A DNA stretch of 14,875 nucleotides from NCBI GenBank assembly GCA_002694065.1, contig NZKZ01000131.1, positions 2,823-17,697 on the forward strand. The letters run 5' to 3'. The notes beneath the pieces are model-generated. The model was not told the DNA's origin, made no database searches, and was given only the letters and a program-made list of their open reading frames with translations. The stretch comes from Acidiferrobacter sp. Its GTDB lineage: Bacteria; Pseudomonadota; Gammaproteobacteria; Arenicellales; UBA868. Shown one piece after another: positions 7,062 to 14,305 of this stretch; within the stretch, counting starts at the first letter, position 1, and each line of letters opens with the position of its first letter. The position numbers and the translations under genes are program-made.

Positions 7062-8123
7062 TCAGTCCGATTTACGCTCGGTTCCGAAAAGACCCGCTTG
7101 CGGTGCATCCTGATTTGGCGCCTTCAGGCCAAAGTGGCGATAGGCGGTAGCCGTAGCGGTGCGCCCGCGCGGGGTACGCATCAGGAATCCGGACTGGATC
7201 AGGAACGGCTCTACCACGTCCTCCAAGGTGCCGCGCTCTTCGCCAATTGCTGCCGCAAGGCTGTCGACGCCTACCGGACCACCATCAAATTTTTCCATGA
7301 TGGCCAGCAACAGCCGTCGGTCCAGCGCATCCAGTCCAAAACTGTCGACCTCAAGGAGATCCAGGGCCTCATTCGCCAGGGCACCGCCGATCACACCATC
7401 CGCTTTAACTTGGGCAAAATCCCGAACCCGACGCAAAAGGCGGTTTGCAATACGCGGCGTCCCGCGGCTGCGCTTGGCAATCGCGTCGATACCGTCCTGC
7501 TCAGTGGTGAGACCCAGGATTCGCGCGGACCGATCAACAATCATGGCCAATTCATCACTCGGATAGAACTCCAGGCGCTGCACAATGCCAAAGCGATCGC
7601 GCAGCGGGGACGTCAATAATCCTGCCCGAGTGGTTGCCCCGACCAGCGTAAACGGAGGGAGATTCAGTTTGATGGATCGCGCGGCTGGGCCCTCCCCAAT
7701 CATGATATCGAGCTGATAATCCTCAAGGGCCGGATACAGAATCTCTTCAACCGCAGGGCTCAAGCGGTGAATTTCATCAACAAACAGCACGTCGTGCGGC
7801 TCAAGATTGGTCAAAATTGCAGCAAGGTCGCCTGCCTTTTCCAGAACCGGGCCCGACGTCTGGCGCAGGCTGGCCCCCATCTCGTGCGCCAGAATGTTTG
7901 CAAGAGTCGTTTTGCCAAGACCCGGCGGACCAAACACCAGAACATGATCCAATGCTTCCGCCCTGCCCTTGGCGGCGGCGATAAAAATACCTAACTGCTC
8001 GCGCACTTTGGGCTGGCCAATGAATTCATCCAGCGTCAGCGGCCGCAGGCTCCGGTCGATTGCCCGATCCTGGCTCGAGTCGTCATCCGAACTGGGATTG
8101 ATCAACGGATCATGCTCGCTCAT
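7062..8123 (-). CDS. ruvB: RuvB, Holliday-junction branch-migration ATPase
   Basis: RuvB is the hexameric AAA+ motor that, with RuvA, pulls DNA through Holliday junctions during recombinational repair. The 353-residue product has the typical N-terminal RPLTLDEFIGQ, Walker A GPPGLGKT (65-72), Walker B LFVDEIHR (113-120), sensor 1 GATTRAG (162-168), the arginine-finger region SPLRDRFG (172-179) and a C-terminal winged-helix domain ending in RTPRGRTATATAYRHFG. The ATG overlaps the ruvA stop in an ATGA, so the two are translationally coupled. The first 20 residues are acidic and variable, as is usual. Confidence 0.98.
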   Translation of the reverse strand: MSEHDPLINPSSDDDSSQDRAIDRSLRPLTLDEFIGQPKVREQLGIFIAAAKGRAEALDHVLVFGPPGLGKTTLANILAHEMGASLRQTSGPVLEKAGDLAAILTNLEPHDVLFVDEIHRLSPAVEEILYPALEDYQLDIMIGEGPAARSIKLNLPPFTLVGATTRAGLLTSPLRDRFGIVQRLEFYPSDELAMIVDRSARILGLTTEQDGIDAIAKRSRGTPRIANRLLRRVRDFAQVKADGVIGGALANEALDLLEVDSFGLDALDRRLLLAIMEKFDGGPVGVDSLAAAIGEERGTLEDVVEPFLIQSGFLMRTPRGRTATATAYRHFGLKAPNQDAPQAGLFGTERKSD

Positions 8124-8716
8124 GACGCTTCCCGGGATAATGCTTTCAATGCTTCACGGATGAGAGTTTCCACCGCGGGGGTCCCGTCGACTTCCACCGC
8201 CCGCACGGCACGATTGGCCTCGTTTTCACGGTATCCCAGTGCCATCAGGGCGCTGACAGCATCCTGTTGCGGTGTCAGGGAGACCCCGGAGGCGTCAGAA
8301 CCGGGTCCGGCGACTGCTTCGAGCCGGTCGCGAAGCTCAATCACCAGTCGTTCCGCGGTCTTTCGCCCGATACCGGGCACCCGGGTCAACTGGGCAATGT
8401 CGCCGGCCGCCACACAGGCGGTCAACTCCTCCGTGGTCAAACCCGAAAGCAACGCAAGCGCGACCCTCGGGCCCACACCACTGATTTTTAGCAGGACACG
8501 AAATACATCCCGCTGTCTTAGATCAGAAAATCCAAAAAGCAGGTGAGCATCGTCCCGGATCGCAAGGTGTGTGAATAACGAGACCTTCTCCCCCGTCTCG
8601 GGCAACTCATAAAAGGCAGTCATGGGCGCCTCAAGCTCATAGGCAACGCCGCCCACATCTACCAGCAACTGAGGCGGATGTTTATAGACCAACGTGCCGC
8701 TAATCTGTCCGATCAC
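8120..8716 (-). CDS. ruvA: RuvA, Holliday-junction DNA-binding subunit
   Basis: RuvA forms a tetramer that holds the four-way junction and recruits RuvB. The start is a GTG at 8716 that overlaps the ruvC TGA in a GTGA. It gives VIGQISGTLVYKHPPQLLVDV, which aligns with the canonical RuvA N-terminus and yields 198 residues (E. coli 203). Seen: the OB-fold domain (1-62), two helix-hairpin-helix motifs (SGVGPRVALALL, 79-90, and VPGIGRKTAERL, 113-124) and the C-terminal RuvB-contacting helical domain (about 147-198). The longer frame from 8812 is only read-through inside ruvC. Confidence 0.97.
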   Translation of the reverse strand: MIGQISGTLVYKHPPQLLVDVGGVAYELEAPMTAFYELPETGEKVSLFTHLAIRDDAHLLFGFSDLRQRDVFRVLLKISGVGPRVALALLSGLTTEELTACVAAGDIAQLTRVPGIGRKTAERLVIELRDRLEAVAGPGSDASGVSLTPQQDAVSALMALGYRENEANRAVRAVEVDGTPAVETLIREALKALSREAS

Positions 8717-9258
8717 TGCTGCAGTCCTTTTGGCTTTCCCAGTGGATCCGCAGCTTGGGCAACGGTCTGCCGCTGTTGGCCCTCGGCATGATGAAGATGA
8801 CAGATAGCACACGCCAGTGCGTCTGCCGCATCCTGAGGCGGCTTTCGGTCCATGCCCAACAGGACTCTCACCATGTGCTGCACCTGTTCCTTGTCCGCGC
8901 GGCCTGTGCCGGTGATTGCCCGCTTGATTTCCAGCGCACTGTATTCACTGATCTCGAGGTCACTCTCCGCCAGCGCCAATAACGCACTTCCCCTCGCCTG
9001 TCCGAGCACCAGCGCTGATTGGGGGTTCGCCGAGACGAACACTTTTTCAATAGCCCCGCTCACCGGCTGGAAACGGTCTATCACTTCCCGGATCCGCTGG
9101 TGAATCTGAACCAGTCGTGCCCCCAAAGAGCCGGTTCCTGTGCGCACGCATTCACTGTGAATATAGTGCAAAGACTGGCCCCGTGCCTCCACGACCCCGA
9201 TCCCGGTCACCCGCGAACCCGGATCAATCCCGATGGTCCTCAAGGCTTCCACAGGCAT
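8713..9258 (-). CDS. ruvC: RuvC, Holliday-junction resolvase
   Basis: RuvC is the endonuclease that cuts Holliday junctions in concert with RuvAB. The 181-residue product has all four catalytic acidic residues of the RNase H-like fold: Asp12 (GIDPGSRVTG), Glu71 (AIEKVFV), Asp143 and Asp146 (DAADALACAICH). These are each 5 positions beyond E. coli Asp7, Glu66, Asp138 and Asp141. The Gln-rich tail after residue 160 is variable. It begins 11 bases after yebC and overlaps ruvA, so yebC-ruvC-ruvA-ruvB looks like one transcription unit. I saw no LexA-type box ahead of it. Confidence 0.98.
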   Translation of the reverse strand: MPVEALRTIGIDPGSRVTGIGVVEARGQSLHYIHSECVRTGTGSLGARLVQIHQRIREVIDRFQPVSGAIEKVFVSANPQSALVLGQARGSALLALAESDLEISEYSALEIKRAITGTGRADKEQVQHMVRVLLGMDRKPPQDAADALACAICHLHHAEGQQRQTVAQAADPLGKPKGLQQ

Positions 9259-9269
9259 CGCTAACAGGC

Positions 9270-10013
9270 CTACGAACTGAGGGCCGATTCCTCTGGGAAA
9301 CTCGCGTTCGTGGAAACTTCCTGCACATCATCGAGCTCCTCAAGAGCGTCGACCAGGCGAAGCACCTTCTCCGCGTCTTCATTACTGACAGGGGCCTCAT
9401 TGGAGGGTCTTTCAAGCACCTGGGCCAGCTCCGGTTCCAGTCCCGCCCCTTTCAGCGCATCATTGACGGCATCAAAGGTTTCCGGCTGTGCAAGCACCTC
9501 AATCGAGCCGTCGGCAATCGTTTCAACATCGTCTGCCCCCGCACCGACTGCGGCTTCCATCACGGCTTCCTCGTCGGTTCCCGGCGCAAAAACAAACAGC
9601 CCGGTCTTGCTGAAGAGGTAGGCAACCGAGCCCTCTGTCCCAAGATTACCGCCGTGCTTGCCGAAGAGATGCCGCACCTCTCCGACCGTGCGGTTTCGGT
9701 TATCCGTCATACAGTCCACCAGCACCGCCACCCCGCCAGGGGCATAGCCCTCATAACGGATCTCTTCGTAGGACACCCCTTCCAATTCGCCGGTGCCTCT
9801 CTTGATGGCGCGATCCACCGTATCGCGGGTCATATTGGCCGACAGGGCCTTATCGATCGCGGTGCGCAGCCTCGGATTGGACGCACTGTCTCCACCCCCT
9901 GCCCGGGCTGCTACGGTGATTTCCCGAATCAGTTTGGTGAACAACTTGCCGCGTTTCGCATCCTGAGCAGCTTTGCGAAACTTGATGTTGGCCCACTTGC
10001 TATGCCCCGCCAT
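9270..10013 (-). CDS. yebC: YebC/TACO1-family protein
   Basis: This widespread family has been described both as DNA-binding regulators and, for some members, as translation factors that relieve ribosome stalling. Which applies here cannot be told from the sequence. The 247-residue product has the family signature from the first residue: MAGHSKWANIKFRKAAQDAK, then GGDSASNPRLRTAIDKA, YEGYAPGGVAVLVDCMTDNRNRT and GGNLGTEGSVAYLF. The C-terminal domain ends in LEELDDVQEV with a short extra tail. A good AGGAG (10023-10027) lies 9 bases before the ATG. Its place upstream of ruvC is conserved in gammaproteobacteria. Confidence 0.97.
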   Translation of the reverse strand: MAGHSKWANIKFRKAAQDAKRGKLFTKLIREITVAARAGGGDSASNPRLRTAIDKALSANMTRDTVDRAIKRGTGELEGVSYEEIRYEGYAPGGVAVLVDCMTDNRNRTVGEVRHLFGKHGGNLGTEGSVAYLFSKTGLFVFAPGTDEEAVMEAAVGAGADDVETIADGSIEVLAQPETFDAVNDALKGAGLEPELAQVLERPSNEAPVSNEDAEKVLRLVDALEELDDVQEVSTNASFPEESALSS

Positions 10014-10022
10014 TCTTATGTT

Positions 10023-10027
10023 CTCCT
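10023..10027 (-). promoter_or_regulatory. Shine-Dalgarno of yebC
   Basis: AGGAG on the minus strand, 9 bases before the yebC ATG. It is one of the best ribosome-binding sites in the window, consistent with independent initiation after the 62-base gap that follows nudB. Confidence 0.7.
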
Positions 10028-10075
10028 AACCAGAAATACCCCAAAGAGCGCTGCCCGAAGCCGTCTACTCTGCCA

Positions 10076-10540
10076 TTACACCAGTTCTCGCGCTATCTGC
10101 GCCAGCGCTGCCCGGTTCGTCCATGACCACAGAGACTCTTTCGCGGAAGATATCCGTTCCCATCGACTGAGATCATGCTCTGCGCAGTTCAGCGTGACTT
10201 CGCAACGTTCGGCTAATCGCAGCGAAAAAACGTGCTCGAGATTCTCTGTCACCCCAGGGCCGTAACGATAACGATACTCCGGCAGGATATAAAAACGCTG
10301 AGCCACCTGATGATTTCGCCAGCCTTCGTCCGCCTCAATGCCGGTCTCCTCATAGAGTTCTCTGCGAGCCGCTGCCTCAGGCGTCTCAGCAACGGACTGC
10401 AGGCTGCCGGTCACCGATTGCCAAAAACCGCCGCCAGTGCGTTGGAGTAGGAGTGTCTCGCCGGAGTCTGTGTAAACCACCACCAGAACAGACTCGGGCT
10501 GCTTGAAGCCTGACGGAGGCCGGAGAAGACTTGAGCTCAA
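10076..10540 (-). CDS. nudB: NudB-like Nudix hydrolase (dihydroneopterin triphosphate pyrophosphatase)
   Basis: NudB removes pyrophosphate from dihydroneopterin triphosphate in folate synthesis. From a TTG at 10540, which overlaps the aspS TGA as TTGA, the product is 154 residues (E. coli NudB is 150). Family features: FKQPESVLVVVYTD near the start, FWQSVTGSLQSV (about 39-50), the Nudix catalytic helix with RRELYEETGI, RYGPGVTENLEHVFSL, and the C-terminal SWTNRAALAQIA. The Nudix loop holds one residue more than the consensus between the first Gly and the first Glu. The frame extends upstream to 10642, but that part lies inside aspS and has no family similarity. The gene order aspS-nudB-yebC is the same in E. 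coli, which supports the assignment. Confidence 0.88.
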   Translation of the reverse strand: MSSSLLRPPSGFKQPESVLVVVYTDSGETLLLQRTGGGFWQSVTGSLQSVAETPEAAARRELYEETGIEADEGWRNHQVAQRFYILPEYRYRYGPGVTENLEHVFSLRLAERCEVTLNCAEHDLSRWERISSAKESLWSWTNRAALAQIARELV

Positions 10541-12339
10541 CCCGCTGTCGTGCCGCCGGTCTGTGCCGCGCTCGAAAGCCGCAGGCCGAGTTCCCGCATC
10601 TGCTCTGCATCCACTTCCCCTGGCGCGTCGGTAAGCAGGCACGATGCTTTTTGGGTCTTGGGGAAAGCGATGACATCGCGAATCGAATCCTCCCCCGCGG
10701 CCATTGATACGATTCGGTCTATGCCAAAAGCAATGCCGCCATGCGGCGGTGCGCCATAACGCAGCGCGTCCAGCAGGAAACCGAACTGGGCTTTGGCTTG
10801 GGCTTCATCAAGGCCGAGGGCCTCGAAGACCTTCTGCTGGATAGCGCTCTGGTGGATACGAATCGATCCGCCACCGATTTCAGTCCCGTTGAGCACAAGA
10901 TCATATGCGCGAGACCGAACCGAACCACGATCACTCTCAAGGAGTGGCACATCCTCCGGGTGGGGCGCGGTAAACGGATGGTGCAGGGCGACCCACCGAC
11001 CTGCGTCGGAGTCCTCTTCGAGCAGTGGAAACTCCACCACCCAAAGCGGCTGCCAACCTTCGGCCACAAGACCCAGGTCATGCCCCAGTCGAATCCTGAG
11101 ACCCCCCAGGGCATCATTAACGACGCGGGCACGGTCAGCACCGAAGAAAAGGAGGTCTCCGTCTTCTGCGCCTGATCGCTGCATCACCTGCTGTACAACC
11201 GCATCGGGTAAGAATTTCAGGATCGGCGACTGCAGGCCGTTCACTCCATCCGCGAGACTGTTCACCTTGATATAGGCAAGACCGCCGGCACCAAACTGCT
11301 TAACAAACTCTGTGTAACCGTCTATCTGCTGTCGACTGAGGGCCGCACCACCCGGCACCCGCAGCACAGCGACACGACTGCCTGGCGTGGTCGCCGGTCC
11401 GGCGAACACCTTAAACTCCACCTCTGCCATCAGATCGGCAATATCAACCAATTCAAGCGGAATACGCAGATCCGGACGATCCGTTCCGAAACGCTGCATT
11501 GCCTCAGCATAAGTCAGAGTCGGCAGAGGATCCGGCAGAGTCACTGACAGGACGCTCTCGAACACCGAACGCACCATCTCCTCCATGAGAGACATGATGT
11601 CGCTCTCCTCGACGAAGGACATTTCGATATCGAGTTGAGTGAATTCCGGCTGACGATCCGCCCGCAGGTCCTCATCCCGAAAACATCGTGCGATCTGATA
11701 GTAGCGTTCGAAGCCGGAGACCATCAGAAGCTGTTTGAATAACTGCGGCGATTGGGGCAAAGCAAAAAACTGGCCCGGATGAACCCGGCTTGGAACCAGA
11801 TAATCGCGGGCGCCCTCAGGCGTGGACCGAGTAAGCACCGGGGTTTCCATCTCAACAAAATCCCGATCATCCAGATATCCGCGCAACGCACGAATCACCT
11901 GATGCCGCAGGCGCAAGTTACGCTGCATACGGTCACTGCGAAGGTCGAGATACCGATACCGCAGGCGCAACGCCTCGCCCGTGTCGGGATCCTCAATCGG
12001 GAACGGCAAGGGGTCAGCACTGTTGAGTACCGTGATCTGAAGACCGAGCAGCTCGATCTCACCCGTGGGCAGATCCGCGTTTACTGTGCCTTCCGGGCGC
12101 AGCCGAACACGGCCGACGACCTGCAGGACGTATTCACTTCGCACGGATTCGGCGACAGCAAACTGCTGCTCCCGATCAGGATCAAAGACCACCTGCACTA
12201 AACCACTGCGGTCGCGAAGATCGATAAAGATGACACCGCCGTGATCCCGTCGACGCTGAACCCAGCCGCACAGTCGAATCTCGCGATCTACCGATGTGGC
12301 ATCCAGATCGGCGCAAAGACAGTCACGCTGTTCACTCAT
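10537..12339 (-). CDS. aspS: Aspartyl-tRNA synthetase, probably non-discriminating
   Basis: AspRS charges tRNA-Asp with aspartate; non-discriminating forms also make Asp-tRNA-Asn for the GatCAB amidotransferase. The 600-residue product is a bacterial-type class II enzyme: an OB-fold anticodon-binding domain (about 1-105), motif 1 around FVEMETPVLTRSTPEGARDY (161-180), QSPQLFKQLLM (196-206), motif 2 YYQIARCFRDEDLRADRQPE (213-232), a bacterial GAD insertion (about 280-430), and motif 3 GGIAFGIDRI (534-543). His33 (in RRRDHGG) and Gly84 (in RPEGTVN) match His31 and Gly82 linked to relaxed tRNA recognition in the Pseudomonas aeruginosa enzyme, whereas E. coli has Leu and Lys. GGAG lies 10 bases ahead of the ATG. 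It follows fmdB by 44 bases and overlaps nudB. Confidence 0.97.
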   Translation of the reverse strand: MSEQRDCLCADLDATSVDREIRLCGWVQRRRDHGGVIFIDLRDRSGLVQVVFDPDREQQFAVAESVRSEYVLQVVGRVRLRPEGTVNADLPTGEIELLGLQITVLNSADPLPFPIEDPDTGEALRLRYRYLDLRSDRMQRNLRLRHQVIRALRGYLDDRDFVEMETPVLTRSTPEGARDYLVPSRVHPGQFFALPQSPQLFKQLLMVSGFERYYQIARCFRDEDLRADRQPEFTQLDIEMSFVEESDIMSLMEEMVRSVFESVLSVTLPDPLPTLTYAEAMQRFGTDRPDLRIPLELVDIADLMAEVEFKVFAGPATTPGSRVAVLRVPGGAALSRQQIDGYTEFVKQFGAGGLAYIKVNSLADGVNGLQSPILKFLPDAVVQQVMQRSGAEDGDLLFFGADRARVVNDALGGLRIRLGHDLGLVAEGWQPLWVVEFPLLEEDSDAGRWVALHHPFTAPHPEDVPLLESDRGSVRSRAYDLVLNGTEIGGGSIRIHQSAIQQKVFEALGLDEAQAKAQFGFLLDALRYGAPPHGGIAFGIDRIVSMAAGEDSIRDVIAFPKTQKASCLLTDAPGEVDAEQMRELGLRLSSAAQTGGTTAG

Positions 12340-12383
12340 GATAGATAACTCCGGCCATTCAACCGGGCTGATAGGTTTCCCGC

Positions 12384-12755
12384 TCAGGCGGACTTAGAAG
12401 CCGAAGAGCCAGACTTGCCGCTTGACGACTTGCCTGACGAACTCGATGCACTGGAGGATTTGTCCTGCTTTCCAGAACTTCCAGAGCTTTCAGAACTGCT
12501 CCCTGAATCGCTGGACGACCCGCTTGACGACTTGCTTTCCTTCTTTGCCTTCTCCGCGGGCTTTTTCTTGTCTGAATTCTTGAAATCCGTCTCGTACCAA
12601 CCCGTGCCCTTCAGCCGGAAAGCTGCTGCAGACACCTGCTTGCGCAGTGCCGCATCCCCGCACTCTGGGCAGAAAACCAACGGCTCATCAGACAACTTCT
12701 GTAAAGCCTCAAGATAATGACCACAGTTATCGCAGACGTACTCGTAGATGGGCAT
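12384..12755 (-). CDS. FmdB-family zinc-ribbon protein with Ser/Lys-rich tail
   Basis: This is a small protein of the FmdB putative regulatory family, of unknown function. From ATG 12755 the product is 123 residues: MPIYEYVCDNCG, with zinc-ligand pairs Cys8/Cys11 and Cys29/Cys32 (CPECG), ending in the short conserved stretch AFRLKGTGWYETDF (about 46-59). From residue 64 on it is low complexity: Lys-rich, then mostly Ser with Gly and Lys to the end. Such tails occur in some family members but vary in length. An ATG five codons upstream (12770) is not supported by the family. Position upstream of aspS is common in proteobacteria. A promoter candidate lies 75 bases ahead of the start. Confidence 0.88.
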   Translation of the reverse strand: MPIYEYVCDNCGHYLEALQKLSDEPLVFCPECGDAALRKQVSAAAFRLKGTGWYETDFKNSDKKKPAEKAKKESKSSSGSSSDSGSSSESSGSSGKQDKSSSASSSSGKSSSGKSGSSASKSA

Positions 12756-12829
12756 GGGTGATTCCAACAAAGAAAATATCTAAAGCCAGGCCGCTGCAGG
12801 CGGTTTCGCCCCGAGCCAGCGGGTGGGGG

Positions 12830-12859
12830 ATTATACCCTGCCCGTAGACCTGACTTTAA
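12830..12859 (-). promoter_or_regulatory. Candidate sigma-70 promoter for fmdB-aspS-nudB
   Basis: A perfect TATAAT lies on the minus strand at 12830-12835. TTAAAG at 12854-12859 is a weak -35 match with an 18-base spacer; it overlaps the ampG stop codon. The start site would fall in the 5' leader of fmdB. This is the best -10 box seen between genes in the window, but the -35 match is only 3 of 6. Confidence 0.45.
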
Positions 12860-14292
12860 GGATCCGGGCCTGCCTCTTTGCTGAATAGCCTGACCCGAGC
12901 GCCAGCCAGCATTTGGGCGAGGTGGTGGCGAATTAGCCACAAACAGACCAATGACGGCAGCACCATGACCGCCGTGATCACAAAAAACACGCCCCAATCA
13001 CCGTTCAGCCAATCCACCAGCGCACCCGAGCTTGAAGCAAACAAGGTGCGCCCTGCCGTGCCGATGGAGGCCAGCAGGGCATACTGGGTTGCCGTGTAAG
13101 TCCGGTCCACCAGCATGGAGATAAATGCGACGAAAGTCACTGTCGCGAATGCCCCAGCAAGATCATCCATGATGACAGCGAAGGCAAACATCGGCGCAGA
13201 CTTGCCGGACCAGGCCAGCAATGAGAACAAGAGGTTGGTCAGCGCCATCAGAATGCCAGCGAGGAACATGGCGCGCACCAAGCCCATCCGGACCGCAAAA
13301 AGGCCCCCGAGCAGAGTAAACGCAACCGTGGTCACCCAGCCGAGACCTTTGGAGTAAAGCGCGATATCCGCCTTGGAGAACCCGATTTCCTTGTAGAACA
13401 GTATCGACATCCGGCCCAAAAACGCCTCACCGATCTTGAATAAAAAGATGAAGCCAAGTACCGCCATGGCGATGGCGAACCCGTTGCGACGGAAGAAACT
13501 CGCCAGAGGGCCAATCAGCGTCGTGCCCAACCACGTCACAATCCCGGCAATCACGCCGCTGAAATTGAGTCTGGACCTAAGGGCATCCTCGTCTTCCGCC
13601 TGAGCTCGGGTCCGTGCCGCTGGCGGCAGTTCAGGCACAGCCATCAAGGCAATATTGCACAGTACGACCACGGCTCCCAGGATGAGGAATGTGGACTGCC
13701 AATAGTTGATCACACCAGCCTGCTGCAACGTCTCAGCCGTGACGAGCGCCGCCACGCCGCCCAGCTTGTATCCCGTCCACCAGCCCACAACGGCAACCGC
13801 TGCACCCGCCGCCATTGCTGCGCTTTCATTGGGGCCCACCTGCTCAATCCTAAGCGCATCAATGGTGATGTCCTGGGTAGCAGAAGCAACCGCAATGACA
13901 AGCGCGATTGCAATGACCCCGTGAAGGTTGGTCACCGGATCAAAAATGCTCCACAACGTGAGGCAGATCAGGATCACCGCCTGCAAGGTCACGATCCAGG
14001 CGCGCCGATGTCCCAGTCTTGCAGTGAGCAGCGGTATCTGTATCCGGTCGATCAGCGGTGCCCAGAGGAAATTAATCGCGTAAACCCCGAAGATCAGCCC
14101 GGCCCAGCCGATGGCTGTCCGACTGAGGCCGTCCTCTTTGAGCCAGAGTGTCAGGGCACTGCCGATCAGTACCCAGGGAAATCCACTGATCAGACCGAGC
14201 AGTGCGATCCGCGCCATCCTGCGGTCAAGATAAATGCTGAAGGTTTGCGCGAAAGAGGCGGGGCTTCCGGTATTTTGCCCGTCTGAAGGCAT
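12856..14292 (-). CDS. ampG: AmpG-like muropeptide permease (major facilitator superfamily)
   Basis: AmpG imports anhydromuropeptides released from the cell wall for recycling and, in some species, for beta-lactamase induction. From ATG 14292 the product is 478 residues (E. coli AmpG 491), with a dozen or more hydrophobic segments. Family landmarks: LISGFPWVLIGSALTLWLKE (34-53), NFLWAPLIDRI (74-84), HRRAWI (95-100) and ASATQDITIDALR (136-148), which matches the SASQDI region of E. coli AmpG. A GGAAG Shine-Dalgarno (14299-14303) 6 bases before the ATG decides this start over the one at 14349, which overlaps xthA. It begins 13 bases after the xthA stop, so the two are probably co-transcribed. 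The substrate is inferred from the family; related acetyl-CoA or peptide carriers of the same superfamily cannot be fully excluded. Confidence 0.85.
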   Translation of the reverse strand: MPSDGQNTGSPASFAQTFSIYLDRRMARIALLGLISGFPWVLIGSALTLWLKEDGLSRTAIGWAGLIFGVYAINFLWAPLIDRIQIPLLTARLGHRRAWIVTLQAVILICLTLWSIFDPVTNLHGVIAIALVIAVASATQDITIDALRIEQVGPNESAAMAAGAAVAVVGWWTGYKLGGVAALVTAETLQQAGVINYWQSTFLILGAVVVLCNIALMAVPELPPAARTRAQAEDEDALRSRLNFSGVIAGIVTWLGTTLIGPLASFFRRNGFAIAMAVLGFIFLFKIGEAFLGRMSILFYKEIGFSKADIALYSKGLGWVTTVAFTLLGGLFAVRMGLVRAMFLAGILMALTNLLFSLLAWSGKSAPMFAFAVIMDDLAGAFATVTFVAFISMLVDRTYTATQYALLASIGTAGRTLFASSSGALVDWLNGDWGVFFVITAVMVLPSLVCLWLIRHHLAQMLAGARVRLFSKEAGPDP

Positions 14293-14305
14293 CGACAGCT
14301 TCCGA

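Noticed and set aside
7059..7619. A 186-codon plus-strand frame
   Set aside because: It is antisense to ruvB, with no domain signal.
9259..10075. LexA (SOS) box ahead of yebC or ruvC
   Set aside because: I looked for CTGT-N8-ACAG in the gaps ahead of these genes and saw none, so SOS control of ruvCAB is not supported from this sequence.
9117..10265. A 382-codon open frame on the plus strand
   Set aside because: It is antisense to ruvC, yebC and part of nudB, all of which are clear family members. Its product shows no recognisable domain and it crosses gene boundaries. It is a by-product of codon bias.
12780..12830. GC-rich inverted repeat around CTGCAG between ampG and fmdB as a terminator
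   Set aside because: The stem is only about 4 bp and no U-tract follows; it lies within the putative fmdB leader.
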